DNA from: Sphingomonas suaedae | GTDB lineage: Bacteria; Pseudomonadota; Alphaproteobacteria; Sphingomonadales; Sphingomonadaceae | Reading direction: 5' to 3' | NCBI RefSeq assembly: GCF_007833215.1 | Contig: NZ_CP042239.1 | Coordinates: 3,470,001 to 3,534,000, forward strand | Length of the DNA: 64,000 nucleotides | Shown here: positions 9,192 through 18,516 of the stretch, one piece after another | Layout of the letters: every line of letters begins with the position of its first letter | How positions within the stretch are numbered: the stretch's first letter is position 1 | The notes under the pieces: generated by a model | Seen by the model: the letters and a program-made list of their open reading frames with translations, nothing else | Database searches by the model: none | What the model was told of the DNA's origin: nothing | Translations under genes and position numbers: made by a program

Positions 9192-10319
9192 GTGAATCGT
9201 ATTCGCGTATTGCAGGCGGCGTGCGCGCCCGTGGAAGTCGCGGGCCAGGTGGCGGGGATCACCGGACCTGAACGGCGGGCGGCCAACCTTGCGCCGCGTT
9301 GGCAGGAACTGGGCCTGGATGTCGTCATCGCCTATCCGCAGCGTGGCGCCCTGTGGGGCGAACTGGAGGCCACCGGCCTCACCCTCGTCGATTTTGAACT
9401 GCGCGGCTGGAGGGATTTCGCAGGCGCCAGACGCATCAAGGAGGTGGCGCGGGTGCACCGTGTCGATCTCATCCATTCGCAAGGCGGCGCAGCGCTCGAT
9501 CTCGCCTGTGTCCGGGCGGCGCGCAGCTTGGGGATCGCATCGCTGGTGACGCGGCCGGTTATGATCGCGGACAATGTAAACCGATCGCGACTGGCGCGGG
9601 CGATCCATGGCACGGTCGATCGCCATTTCACGCTTCGGCTGGCCGATGGGGTCGTTGCCGTCAGCAAGGACGGCTTCGACCGGCTTGCGCCGGTGGTCGG
9701 GCGACAGCGGCTCCATCTCGTCCACAATGGCGTTAAGCCCTTTGCCGGGTCTGCGGGCGGCGCGTTGCCGGGTCCGGTGGCGCGCCATCACGTCGGAATG
9801 ATCGGCCATTTGCTCGACTATAAGGGCTGGGACGATTTCCTGCGCGTCGCGAAAGTGCTAAGCGACGACGGGCATGATGTCGCGTGGCACATCGTTGGCG
9901 AGGGGCCGGAGCGCGCGTCGCTCGAAGCGATGGCCCGCGATTTCGGTATCGCCGACCGGGTCTTATTTCACGGGCTGCTGCACGATGTGACACCGGTCCT
10001 GGCAGCGCTCGACCTGTTTTTGTTCACCAGCCATCGCGAGGGGCTGTCGGTCGCAGTCCTCGAAGCGATGAGCGCGGGCCTCCCCCTGGTGGCGACCGAT
10101 GTCGGCGGGATCGCCGATCAGGTGATCGAGGGGGAGAACGGATTCATCGTGCCTGACGGCGACGTCGCGGCCGCGGCGGCGCGGGTATGTATGCTCGTCA
10201 CCGACGACGCGTTGCGCGAGCGGATGGGCGCGGCGTCGCGGCAACGTATGGAGGCGCATTTCTCCGAACAGGCGATGCTGTCCAACTATACGGCGCTTTA
10301 TCGCCAGCTGGCACGCTGA
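9192..10319 (+). CDS. Glycosyltransferase family 4
   Basis: A 375-residue GT-B glycosyltransferase. The N-terminal acceptor domain begins RIRVLQAACAPVEVAGQVAG. The donor domain has HLVHNGVKPF, IGHLLDYKGWDDFLRVA, VGEGPERASLEAMA and SHREGLSVAVLEAMSAGLP, the last being the E-x7-E region that contacts the nucleotide sugar. The start is a GTG at 9192 with GGGGACAGG just upstream. It lies 12 bases after the Wzy-like gene and 22 bases before the next glycosyltransferase, clearly within one operon. It is cytoplasmic or membrane-associated, with no membrane segments. Linkage and sugar cannot be deduced. Confidence 0.85.
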   Translation: MNRIRVLQAACAPVEVAGQVAGITGPERRAANLAPRWQELGLDVVIAYPQRGALWGELEATGLTLVDFELRGWRDFAGARRIKEVARVHRVDLIHSQGGAALDLACVRAARSLGIASLVTRPVMIADNVNRSRLARAIHGTVDRHFTLRLADGVVAVSKDGFDRLAPVVGRQRLHLVHNGVKPFAGSAGGALPGPVARHHVGMIGHLLDYKGWDDFLRVAKVLSDDGHDVAWHIVGEGPERASLEAMARDFGIADRVLFHGLLHDVTPVLAALDLFLFTSHREGLSVAVLEAMSAGLPLVATDVGGIADQVIEGENGFIVPDGDVAAAAARVCMLVTDDALRERMGAASRQRMEAHFSEQAMLSNYTALYRQLAR

Positions 10320-10341
10320 AGAAACGCAGGGGAATTTAGGC

Positions 10342-11529
10342 GTGGCGACGCTCGGCATCTTTACCGTGAAGCTCTTTCACCGTCACGAGGGGCGCTATTA
10401 CACCAATGGCGGCTTTGGCGATTATCTGGCGGGCATGTGTCGCGTGTTCGATCGCGTGGTGATGCTCTGCAAGGTGCGTGAAACGCCGCCCCCTTCCGGC
10501 TTTTATCGCGTCGATCATCCCAATCTGACGATCGTCACAATACCCGGCTGGCCCACCGAACTCGGGGCAATGGCCGTGCAGCCGCTTGCCTATATGCGTG
10601 GCGTGCGTGCGATGGCCGATGTCGATGTGATCCACGCGCGAATGCCCGACTGGACCGGGGTTACCGGAGCGCTCGTGGCGCGGCGGCTAGGCAAGCCGTG
10701 TTTTCATCAGATCGTCGGGGATACCGGCGCGCTCGCGCGCACGATTCCGTTGACCAAGGGTTTCGGTCTTGGCGCCGGGCTTCGGCTTGCGCTCGGTCTT
10801 TATGACTGGTGCGAGCGTCGGGTCTCGCGGGGGCAGATGGTCTTTGCCCAAGGCAAGGCCGCATATGAGAAACATCATCAAGCCGCCGAACGGCATCTCG
10901 TCCTGTCTACCGCGCATAGTTTGAAGGATATGGGGCAGGTGACTCCGCGCTGCGCAGGCGATCGACTGCGCATTCTTGCGGTGGGGCGGCTTCAGGCGGT
11001 CAAGAACCAACAACTGCTGATCCGCGCGCTGGCGCGGCTTCGCGCGCAGGACCCCCGTTGGGAACTCTGCATCCTGGGGGAGGGGCCGAAGCGCGCCGAA
11101 CTCGAAGCGCTCGCGGACGAATTGGGCGTGCGCGCCCATGTCCACATGCCAGGTGGCGTTTCGCATGGCCCGGATCTGTGGCGCGCCTATGACGAGGCCG
11201 ATATTTTCGCGCATCCAAGCGTCAGCGAAGGGACGCCAAAGGTCGTGCTCGAGGCGATGGCCCGCGGCTGCCCGGTCGTGGCGTCGGACGTCGGTGGAAT
11301 TCCGAGCGCGGTCGAGGACGGGGTTCGCGGCATCCTGGTCCCGCCCGAGGATCTTGACCGTCTCGTCGCGGCTTTGGCCCATATGGCTGCCGATGCCGCC
11401 TTCCGGGCGGACTGCCAGAATGCCGCCTGGGCATTTGCGAAGCATCATACGATCGAAGAAAGCGACCGCTATCTCGCCGATCAGGTCGTCCGGCGCTGGC
11501 CGACCCTGTCGCCGCTGCGGTCGCGATGA
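10342..11529 (+). CDS. Glycosyltransferase family 4
   Basis: A 395-residue GT-B enzyme. The C-terminal half shows ILAVGRLQAVKNQQLLIRAL, LGEGPKRAELEALADELG and HPSVSEGTPKVVLEAMARGCP, the usual GT4 donor-site signatures with two conserved Glu residues. The N-terminal domain has an unusual opening, LGIFTVKLFHRHEGRYYTNG, suggesting an acceptor different from that of the preceding enzyme. The GTG start at 10342 follows a GCAGGGGAA stretch. The end overlaps the next gene by four bases (ATGA). It probably adds one sugar to the repeat unit; specificity unknown. Confidence 0.85.
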   Translation: MATLGIFTVKLFHRHEGRYYTNGGFGDYLAGMCRVFDRVVMLCKVRETPPPSGFYRVDHPNLTIVTIPGWPTELGAMAVQPLAYMRGVRAMADVDVIHARMPDWTGVTGALVARRLGKPCFHQIVGDTGALARTIPLTKGFGLGAGLRLALGLYDWCERRVSRGQMVFAQGKAAYEKHHQAAERHLVLSTAHSLKDMGQVTPRCAGDRLRILAVGRLQAVKNQQLLIRALARLRAQDPRWELCILGEGPKRAELEALADELGVRAHVHMPGGVSHGPDLWRAYDEADIFAHPSVSEGTPKVVLEAMARGCPVVASDVGGIPSAVEDGVRGILVPPEDLDRLVAALAHMAADAAFRADCQNAAWAFAKHHTIEESDRYLADQVVRRWPTLSPLRSR

Positions 11530-12617
11530 GCCAGCGTATCGGTATAATGGTCCATCACGGGCTGGGCGACGTCATCAGTGCGCTCCCGGCGATCCATGCG
11601 GTTGATCGCCTGATCGGTCCGGGCGGACGCCTGGAGATCGTGGTGAAGTCGCGGCTCGAAGCCGGCCTGTTCGAAGCGGTCGACTGGCAGGCGGCGAAAC
11701 ACACCCATATCCTGTCGGGCGGGTCGAAATGGCGCCGCCTGTTGCGTATGTTGCACGTTGCATGGGCGCTGCGCCGCGCCCGGTTGGACATCTTCGTCAT
11801 GCCGCACATGACCTCGGAGCGGTTCGCGCGTCTGCTCGGGGGGCTCGTCGGGGCGCGGCGCACGGTCGTTCCCGGGAACGAGGCCATGACTCCGGGGGGT
11901 GCCGTTCTTCCGCGCCCAGGCGAGCACAAGGCGGAGTTGTTCGCGCGCTTCTTTACGACTGCGGATCTGCCCATCGCGCAGGACGAATTGCGGTTCCCCG
12001 ACCTGAGCGCCACCGAATCCGTGCAGGACGGTACGGCGCGCAGGATCGTGCTCGCCCCGGCCGTCGGCACGAAGATCGAACAGCACAAGGCGTGGCCGGA
12101 AACGGCGTTCGCCCGACTGGCCGAGCAGATCGCGGATCGCTGGCCGGACGCCGCGATAGAGCTGTTCGCCGCCCCGCCCGAACGCGCCGTGCTCGACCGG
12201 GTGTTCGCGGAGATATCGCCTGAACGACGTGGCCGCGTCACCCTCTCGACCCCGGCGACACCCGCACTTGCGGCCAGCTCGCTGAGCGGCGTGGCATGTG
12301 TCGTCACGGCGTGTTCGGGTGCGTCGCATCTGGCGGCCTGGGCGGATGCCCCGATCGTCGGCCTGTACGGACCGACCAATCCGGGCTTCACGGGGCCGTT
12401 TTCTCGGCGCCTCTACCCCGTTCGATTGGGTTGGGCGTGCTCGCCCTGCTACCGCCCAGGCTTTGTCAGCGGGTGCGCCGCGCCCGGCTGCATGACTGGC
12501 ATCACAGTCGATATGGCATGTGCGGCGGTGGCGGCCGCGCTCGATGACGCGCCGACGCCTTCGTGCCGGGGACTTCGCACGACCGATGCCGTTGCGCCCG
12601 ATCGACGGGTGTCATGA
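11526..12617 (+). CDS. Glycosyltransferase family 9 (heptosyltransferase-like)
   Basis: GT9 enzymes typically transfer heptose from ADP-heptose. Here the N-terminus IGIMVHHGLGDVISALPAI carries the family's G-x-G-D-x-x-x-x-P pattern. The C-terminal donor domain has RIVLAPAVGTKIEQHKAWP, then VVTACSGASHLAAWADAPIVGLYGPT, where the Ser-Gly-x-x-H segment corresponds to the ADP-binding region. A Cys-rich stretch near residues 302-324 (ACSPCYRPGFVSGCAAPGC) is conserved in many GT9 proteins. With 363 residues the size is normal. It overlaps both neighbours by ATGA. With hldD and hldE downstream, an ADP-heptose donor is plausible but not proven. Confidence 0.82.
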   Translation: MSQRIGIMVHHGLGDVISALPAIHAVDRLIGPGGRLEIVVKSRLEAGLFEAVDWQAAKHTHILSGGSKWRRLLRMLHVAWALRRARLDIFVMPHMTSERFARLLGGLVGARRTVVPGNEAMTPGGAVLPRPGEHKAELFARFFTTADLPIAQDELRFPDLSATESVQDGTARRIVLAPAVGTKIEQHKAWPETAFARLAEQIADRWPDAAIELFAAPPERAVLDRVFAEISPERRGRVTLSTPATPALAASSLSGVACVVTACSGASHLAAWADAPIVGLYGPTNPGFTGPFSRRLYPVRLGWACSPCYRPGFVSGCAAPGCMTGITVDMACAAVAAALDDAPTPSCRGLRTTDAVAPDRRVS

Positions 12618-14089
12618 AGCGGCGCGTACTGAAGGCGGCCGGGTGGAACCTGGCGGAGATCGGGGTCAAGAACGGGCTGGCGCTCGCCTTCACCATCGTG
12701 TTGGCGCGCTTGTTGACGCCTGCCGATTTCGGTCTCGTCGCAATGCTCAGCATGTTCGTCGGGATCGCCACCACGCTTGCCGAAGGCGGGTTGGGCGCGG
12801 CGTTGATCCAAACCCCAAAACCCAGCGAGACCGACAAGTCGACGCTGTTCTGGGCGCAGCTGGGGCTGGCACTGGTATTGGGTGCGGCGCTGGCGGGACT
12901 GGGGCCCTGGCTTGCGGCCTGGTTCGATCAGCCTGTCCTGACGCCACTGGCGATCGCCTATGGCGTCAACCTGCTGATCGGAGCTCCCGCCAGCATTCAG
13001 ATCAGCCTGTTCTATAAGACACTTGATGTCCGCGCGATCACCCTCACTTCTCTGATCGCACAGGTCGCCGGTGGAGCCGTCGGCGTTGGCGTCGCGCTCA
13101 GGGGCGCGGGACCCTGGGCAATCGTTGCCCAGGCCATCGTCGCCTCCGGGGTGACCACCGCGATGCTGTGGCTTCAGTCGAGCTGGCGACCACGCCTGAC
13201 CTTTTCGTGGAATTCGCTGCGGCAGCTTGGCGGCTTTGGCGCATCGAGCGTCGGGATCGGGATGCTCGCGGAGGTCGAATCGCGGATCGCATCGCTGACG
13301 ATCGGGCATTTCGCCGGGCCTGCCGACGCCGGCCAGTATCAGCGGGCGGCGAGCTTTCAGCTGTTGCTCGCGCGCCTGATGTCGGGCGTCGTCACGCGGG
13401 TTGCCTTTCCCGCATTCTCGGCCGTCCAGCACGACCGCGCCCGATTGGCAAATGCGCTGCGCGAGGCGGCGTTCATCAATTTCGCAGCGACTGCGGCGAT
13501 CATGTGGTGCGTCGCTCTGGTCGCCGACCCGCTGGTACGCCTGCTCTTCGGTGCGCAATGGGGCCCGGCGGCCCCCGTGTTGCAGGCGCTATGTCTCGCG
13601 GCGGGATTTTATCCGGTCTATGCGATCTTCTCGAAGGCATTGCGGGCGGTCGGACAAAACTGGTTGGTGTTCGCGCAGCATCTGGTCCGCGCGGGTGGCA
13701 TGTGCGCGGTGGCGCTGGCATTTGGCGGCTATGGATTTTCTACCCTGGCTTGGGCGCAGGCCGGGTTTTTGATCCTTATGCTCCCCATGGGTGCGCTCGC
13801 TGTCGCGCGATCGATCGGCTATGGCGTGCGTGGCCAGATCGCGGATTTCGCTCCGATCGTTGTTGCGGGTGCGCTCATGTGGCCCGCTGCGCTGGCGGTG
13901 GATCCGCTTGTCGATCATCTCAACATCCTGATGCGGATCATCATTGTGGCTTCGCTCGCCATGTTCGTCTATCTCGCCGCCATCGGACTGTGGCTCCGTC
14001 TGATCCCGCCGCGCGCCGGGCGGATGGCGATGGAGACGCTGTCCATGGTGCTGAGACGGGGGCGGCACAGTGGGGAACAGTCATCGTGA
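12614..14089 (+). CDS. Polysaccharide flippase (Wzx/WzxC-like)
   Basis: A 491-residue polysaccharide transporter family membrane protein with about 12-14 hydrophobic segments, expected to flip the undecaprenyl-linked repeat unit across the inner membrane. The N-terminus (KAAGWNLAEIGVKNGLALAF, then ARLLTPADFGLVAML) is characteristic of WzxC-type flippases. The start was set at the ATG at 12614, which overlaps the GT9 stop as ATGA, rather than the upstream in-frame ATG at 12563. It completes the Wzx/Wzy set with the polymerase-like genes at 7824 and 19767. It is followed by a 77-base gap. Confidence 0.88.
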   Translation: MKRRVLKAAGWNLAEIGVKNGLALAFTIVLARLLTPADFGLVAMLSMFVGIATTLAEGGLGAALIQTPKPSETDKSTLFWAQLGLALVLGAALAGLGPWLAAWFDQPVLTPLAIAYGVNLLIGAPASIQISLFYKTLDVRAITLTSLIAQVAGGAVGVGVALRGAGPWAIVAQAIVASGVTTAMLWLQSSWRPRLTFSWNSLRQLGGFGASSVGIGMLAEVESRIASLTIGHFAGPADAGQYQRAASFQLLLARLMSGVVTRVAFPAFSAVQHDRARLANALREAAFINFAATAAIMWCVALVADPLVRLLFGAQWGPAAPVLQALCLAAGFYPVYAIFSKALRAVGQNWLVFAQHLVRAGGMCAVALAFGGYGFSTLAWAQAGFLILMLPMGALAVARSIGYGVRGQIADFAPIVVAGALMWPAALAVDPLVDHLNILMRIIIVASLAMFVYLAAIGLWLRLIPPRAGRMAMETLSMVLRRGRHSGEQSS

Positions 14090-14166
14090 TGTCAGAAGCC
14101 TGCGCTTACTCCCGAACGCTTTCCCATCGCGCGCAATTGCCGTCCATTCGCTGAAGAGGTTCCCCG

Positions 14167-14844
14167 ATGCTTACCGTCCCTAGCCCGCGTCATTGGAGCA
14201 ATGTCGAGCTTCGCAAGGTGCTCGCCCATCTTCCACCATCCGCGAATGTCATCAATGTCTCCGGCTGGAAGGATGGCGATAAGGAAGGCGGTCTCTACCG
14301 GTCCTATTTCGCCCCTGGCGCGCGCTACACCGTGTCCAACTATGGCGATGATACCGCGCGGGGCGGGGAAGGGGCGCACACCGCCGTTTCGCTCGACCTT
14401 GGGGCCCCGGCTCCAGCCGAGCTGGAGGGCACGTTCGACGTCGCCTTCTCGCACACTGTGCTCGAACATATCGAAGACCCGGTGTTCGCATTCAATCAGA
14501 TCGCCAAACTGACTAGCGACCTCATCATCACCGTGGTTCCGTTCAAGCAGAAGATGCATTTCGAACCCGGTCAGTTCGGCGACTATTACCGGTTCAGCCC
14601 GCTCGCGATGCGGCGCCTGCACGAAAAGGCGGGGTTCACGGTGCTGTACGAATCCTACACGCCGCCGCCTACGCTTGACGTCTATCTCTTCTATGTCGGA
14701 ACCCGCCAGCCCGAGCGCCATCGCGACTTTCCGATCCAGCTGCCGCCGATTGAGGCCCTCAATTTCAAGGTCGGCGGGTTCAATGCGGCGGATCTGGCAC
14801 GCAATGTCGCGAGCCGCGCGGTTGGAAAGTTCTTCAAGCGTTGA
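14167..14844 (+). CDS. Methyltransferase-like protein with atypical SAM motif
   Basis: A 225-residue protein with the late part of a class I SAM-dependent methyltransferase: FDVAFSHTVLEHIEDPVFAF (about 96-115) matches motif III/post-motif of Methyltransf_11-type enzymes. The glycine-rich motif I is not seen where expected; the region instead reads VINVSGWKDGDKEGG, followed by YRSYF and YTVSNYGDD. It might methylate a sugar or the chain end, or be a binding protein that lost catalysis. It lies between the flippase and hldD, with a TTCCCCG run just before its ATG and no strong ribosome binding site. Function is therefore open. Confidence 0.6.
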   Translation: MLTVPSPRHWSNVELRKVLAHLPPSANVINVSGWKDGDKEGGLYRSYFAPGARYTVSNYGDDTARGGEGAHTAVSLDLGAPAPAELEGTFDVAFSHTVLEHIEDPVFAFNQIAKLTSDLIITVVPFKQKMHFEPGQFGDYYRFSPLAMRRLHEKAGFTVLYESYTPPPTLDVYLFYVGTRQPERHRDFPIQLPPIEALNFKVGGFNAADLARNVASRAVGKFFKR

Positions 14845-14895
14845 ACCAAAGGTGGGCCGAAATCCGGAGCAACGAAGCGATAGTTGAGGTGGTAC

Positions 14896-15891
14896 ATGTC
14901 CGGTGATCTGATTCTGGTTACGGGCGGGGGCGGATTCATCGGCTCCAACGTCACGGCCGCGCTTGCCGCGCGCGGGCAGCGAGTGATCGTCTGCGACTGG
15001 CTCGAGACGGGCGACAAGTGGCGGAACCTTGAAGATGTCGATCTCTACGATATCGTTCCGCCGACGCTGCTGAACGAAACGCTCCGCAAGCATGACGATC
15101 GCATCTCGGCGATCGTGCATATGGGCGCGATCAGCGCGACCACGGAGCGTGATGCCGACCGGCTGGTGGAGAATAACGTCCGTCTGACGATCGACCTTTG
15201 GGACTGGAGCATCGCCAGCGGCGCGAGTTTTCTCTACGCATCGTCCGCAGCGGTTTATGGCGACGGCGCGCAGGGGTTCGATGACGACTGGAGCGTGGAG
15301 GCGCTCGCCCGGCTTCGTCCCCTCAACGGCTATGGCTGGAGCAAGCTGGTCGCGGACCGCCGCTTCGCCCGCGATGTGGCCGAAGGCGCGCCGACGCCGC
15401 GTCACTGGGCCGGGCTGCGCTTCTTCAACGTCTATGGCACGCGGGAGGAGCATAAGGGGTCGATGCGTTCGGTGGTCAGCCAGATCACGCCGCGGGTGAC
15501 TGCGGGCGAGCGGGTTACCTTGTTCCGCTCGCACCATCCCGATTATGAAGATGGCGGTCAGCTGCGCGATTTTGTTCATGTCGATGATTGCGTGTCGGTG
15601 ATCCTCTGGCTGCTCGATCATCCGGAAGCGAACGGTATCTTCAACCTGGGGACCGGACAGGCGCGCAGTTTCCGCGATCTCGCAACGTCGGTGTTCGTCG
15701 CGCTGGACCGCGACCCGGCGATCGACTTTGTCGACACCCCGGTGGAGATCCGCGACAGGTACCAATATTTCACCCAGGCGGAGATGGGGCGCTTGAGAGC
15801 GGCGGGATATGACCGCCCGTTCGCCTCGCTTGAAGAAGGCGTGGCGGGGACCGTGCGCGACTGGACGCAGCGCTACGGCGGGAACCGCTGA
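14896..15891 (+). CDS. hldD: ADP-L-glycero-D-manno-heptose-6-epimerase
   Basis: Catalyses the last step of ADP-heptose synthesis, inverting C6 of ADP-D-glycero-D-manno-heptose with a bound NADP. The extended SDR features are present: VTGGGGFIGSNVTAAL (nucleotide binding), ASSAAVYGDG with the conserved Ser, YGWSKLVADR with the Tyr-x-x-x-Lys pair, and RFFNVYGTREEHKG, a family hallmark. Also visible are LFRSHHPDYEDGGQLRDF and the C-terminal QYFTQAEMGRLRAAGY. The ATG at 14896 sits just after TTGAGGTGG and is preferred to the TTG at 14884. The stop overlaps the hldE start (TGATG). Confident call. Confidence 0.95.
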   Translation: MSGDLILVTGGGGFIGSNVTAALAARGQRVIVCDWLETGDKWRNLEDVDLYDIVPPTLLNETLRKHDDRISAIVHMGAISATTERDADRLVENNVRLTIDLWDWSIASGASFLYASSAAVYGDGAQGFDDDWSVEALARLRPLNGYGWSKLVADRRFARDVAEGAPTPRHWAGLRFFNVYGTREEHKGSMRSVVSQITPRVTAGERVTLFRSHHPDYEDGGQLRDFVHVDDCVSVILWLLDHPEANGIFNLGTGQARSFRDLATSVFVALDRDPAIDFVDTPVEIRDRYQYFTQAEMGRLRAAGYDRPFASLEEGVAGTVRDWTQRYGGNR

Positions 15892-17360
15892 TGCGACGCG
15901 ACGAACTCGGGTTCGACCGTGCCCGCGCAGTCATTCTGGGCGATGTGATGCTCGACCATTATGTCCGCGGCAGCGTCTCGCGCGTGTCCGAGGAGGCGCC
16001 GGTCCCGATCATCCATGTCGTTGAGGAGCGCTATGTCCCTGGCGGCGCCGCGAACGTCGCCGCCAATGTTGCCGCGCTGGGCGGTGTCGCGACCCTGATC
16101 GGTGTGATCGGCGCGGACGCGGCGGGCGCGCGGCTGCGGCATGAGCTCTCGACACGCCCGGGCGTCATCGACCTGCAACTGGTGGAAAGCGAAGCGCGAC
16201 CGACGACGCTCAAGACCCGCTATCTGGGCGGCAACCATCAGATCGTCCGCGTCGACCGCGAGCAGCGCGAGACGATCTCGGATGAGACGACAGCCCGGAT
16301 TCTGGCGGCGCTCCAGGCCGCACTGGCGGGTGCGGGGGTTCTGATCCTCAGCGACTATGCGAAGGGTCTCCTGTCCGATACCGTTCTGGCCGGCGCATTC
16401 GAACATGCCCGGGCGGCGGGCGTGCCTGTGCTGGTCGATCCCAAGCGATCGGACCTGTCGGCCTATCGCGGCGCCAGCGTCATCACGCCCAACCGCAAGG
16501 AGCTGACCGCGGCCACTGGCCTGTCGTGCGCGAGCGAGAGCGATTGTGAGCGCGCGGCGAGCCACGCGATTGCAGCCTCGGGCGCAGACCTGTTGGTGAC
16601 CAGGTCCGAGCAGGGAATGAGCTATTTTCGCGACGGCGCGGCGCCCATCCACAGCGCGGCCAAGGCGCGGGAAGTGTTCGACGTTTCGGGTGCTGGTGAT
16701 ACGGTGGTCGCCACCTTCTCGCTCGCCCTCGCCGCGGGTCACGATACGGCGTCGGCAATGCACCTCGCCAATGTCGCGGCGGGCATCGTCGTCGGCAAGC
16801 ATGGCACGGCGGCGATCGAGCAGAATGAGTTGGTCGCGGCGCTCAACGAAGCGCGAGCGGTGGATGAGACGGCGGTCGTCGCGATCGATCGCGACCGCGC
16901 GGCCATCCAGTGTGCGCGCTGGCACGAAGAGGGGCTGTCGATCGGATTCGCCAATGGCTGTTTCGACCTCATCCATCCCGGCCATATCCGGCTGCTCCAA
17001 GGCGCGGCGGAAAGTTGCGACCGGCTGGTCGTCGCGCTCAATTCCGACGCATCGGTGAAGCGGTTGAAGGGGCCGGAACGTCCGTTGCAGGACGAAGCAT
17101 CGCGGGCCGAGGTGATGGCGAGCATCAAGGGGGTGAGCCTGGTCACGCTGTTCGACGAGGATACGCCGCTCGAACTGATTCGCCTGCTGCGCCCCAATGT
17201 CATCATCAAGGGCAGCGACTATCGCGAGGACGAGGTGGTCGGCGGCGATCTGGTCAAATCCTGGGGGGGGCGGGTGCATCTCGTCGAACTCAAGCAAGGG
17301 CATTCGACCACCCGCATCGCGACGCAGATGCGTAACGGCACGGCGGAATCCGCCGCCTGA
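15891..17360 (+). CDS. hldE: Bifunctional heptose 7-phosphate kinase / heptose 1-phosphate adenylyltransferase
   Basis: A 489-residue two-domain enzyme of ADP-heptose synthesis. Residues 1 to about 320 form a ribokinase-type kinase with GDVMLDHYVRG, PGGAANVAANVAALGG, SDYAKGLL, VDPKRSD and DVSGAGDTVVA (anion hole and catalytic Asp). From about 345 the nucleotidyltransferase domain shows FANGCFDLIHPGHIRLLQ with the HxGH signature, then LNSDASVKRLKG and the IIKGSDYREDEVVGG block. It forms a coupled pair with hldD. The intermediate phosphatase step may be covered by the HAD half of the fusion at 6137. GmhA is not seen in the window. Confident call. Confidence 0.95.
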   Translation: MRRDELGFDRARAVILGDVMLDHYVRGSVSRVSEEAPVPIIHVVEERYVPGGAANVAANVAALGGVATLIGVIGADAAGARLRHELSTRPGVIDLQLVESEARPTTLKTRYLGGNHQIVRVDREQRETISDETTARILAALQAALAGAGVLILSDYAKGLLSDTVLAGAFEHARAAGVPVLVDPKRSDLSAYRGASVITPNRKELTAATGLSCASESDCERAASHAIAASGADLLVTRSEQGMSYFRDGAAPIHSAAKAREVFDVSGAGDTVVATFSLALAAGHDTASAMHLANVAAGIVVGKHGTAAIEQNELVAALNEARAVDETAVVAIDRDRAAIQCARWHEEGLSIGFANGCFDLIHPGHIRLLQGAAESCDRLVVALNSDASVKRLKGPERPLQDEASRAEVMASIKGVSLVTLFDEDTPLELIRLLRPNVIIKGSDYREDEVVGGDLVKSWGGRVHLVELKQGHSTTRIATQMRNGTAESAA

Positions 17361-17399
17361 CCCGCGCCTGCTGACATCATATTCAGGACTGCACGACCA

Positions 17400-18497
17400 A
17401 TGCTGATCGACATCATCGCCGGAACCCGGCCCAATTTCATGAAGATCGCCCCGATCATCCGGGCGCTCACCACCCGGTCGGCGGAGGGCGGGCCGCTGCG
17501 CTTCCGGCTGATCCATACCGGGCAGCATTATGACCAGCGCATGTCGGGCGCGTTCTTTCAGCAGCTGGAAATCCCCGAACCCGATGTCAATCTGGAGGTT
17601 GGTTCCGGCACCCAGGCCGAACAGACCGGAGCGATCATGGTCCGCTATGAGCAGGTCCTGATGGATCGCCGCGCCGACCTGTGCCTGGTCGTGGGCGATG
17701 TGACGTCGACGATGGCCTGCGCGATCGCGGCGCAGAAGCTGCATGTGCCGGTGGCGCATGTGGAGGCGGGAATCCGGTCGGGAGACTGGTCGATGCCGGA
17801 GGAGATCAACCGGCTGGCGACCGACGCGGTCACCAACTGGTTCTTCACCACCAGCGCACATGCCAATGCGAACCTGCGCCGGTCGGGTGTCGAGGAGGAC
17901 CGTATCTTCTTCGTCGGCAACACGATGATCGACACCTTGCTCTACAATATCGACCGGTTCGTGCCGCCGGTGTTCGACGGCGCGGCGGATCTGGAGCCCG
18001 GGCGCTATCTCGTCGTTACGCTGCATCGCCCGTCCAATGTCGACGATGTCGGGCGGTTGCGGGCGATGCTCGATGCGATTGCAGGAAGCGCAGCCGGTAT
18101 TCCGGTGATCTTCCCTGTTCATCCACGCACCGCAAAGACGCTGGCGAGCGTGCCGGTGCCCGAAACGCTGCGACTGATCGAGCCGCAGCCCTATCTGGAA
18201 TTCAACTGGCTGGTGAAGCACGCGATGGGCGTCATCACCGATTCGGGCGGGGTCACCGAGGAAACGACCGTGATGGGTGTCCCCTGTATGACATTGCGCG
18301 ATTCGACCGAGCGGCCCGAGACGGTGGAGACTGGAACGAACGCGTTGCTCGGCACTGACCCGTCCGCCATTCCCCCGGCGCTGGAACGATTGCTGGCCGG
18401 CCAATGGAAGCAGGGCGGCATCCCCGAATTATGGGACGGCAAGACCGCGCCTCGGATCGTCGCCGAACTCGAACGTCTGCTCGCTCGCGCGCGTTGA
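17400..18497 (+). CDS. wecB: UDP-N-acetylglucosamine 2-epimerase, non-hydrolysing
   Basis: Interconverts UDP-GlcNAc and UDP-ManNAc. The 365-residue sequence opens IIAGTRPNFMKIAPIIRA and has HTGQHYDQRMSGAFF, VVGDVTSTMACAIAA, HVEAGIRSGDWSMPEEINR, HRPSNVDD and TDSGGVTEETTVMGVP, all WecB signatures. It lies 39 bases after hldE. A second wecB-type gene lies at 30851-31999 on the other strand and differs throughout (for example DNWRPWPEEVNR in place of the Asp-Trp-Ser-Met-Pro motif). With TviB at 4819 it may provide an N-acetyl-mannosaminuronate or related precursor. Confidence 0.9.
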   Translation: MLIDIIAGTRPNFMKIAPIIRALTTRSAEGGPLRFRLIHTGQHYDQRMSGAFFQQLEIPEPDVNLEVGSGTQAEQTGAIMVRYEQVLMDRRADLCLVVGDVTSTMACAIAAQKLHVPVAHVEAGIRSGDWSMPEEINRLATDAVTNWFFTTSAHANANLRRSGVEEDRIFFVGNTMIDTLLYNIDRFVPPVFDGAADLEPGRYLVVTLHRPSNVDDVGRLRAMLDAIAGSAAGIPVIFPVHPRTAKTLASVPVPETLRLIEPQPYLEFNWLVKHAMGVITDSGGVTEETTVMGVPCMTLRDSTERPETVETGTNALLGTDPSAIPPALERLLAGQWKQGGIPELWDGKTAPRIVAELERLLARAR

Positions 18498-18516
18498 TCC
18501 CCGGTTCGCGCGGGGT

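Noticed and set aside
15873..18404. An 843-codon open frame on the minus strand opposite hldE and wecB
   Set aside because: It mirrors two confidently recognised plus-strand genes; its translation is Arg/His/Asp-rich without any domain. High-GC coding DNA commonly leaves such antisense frames open.
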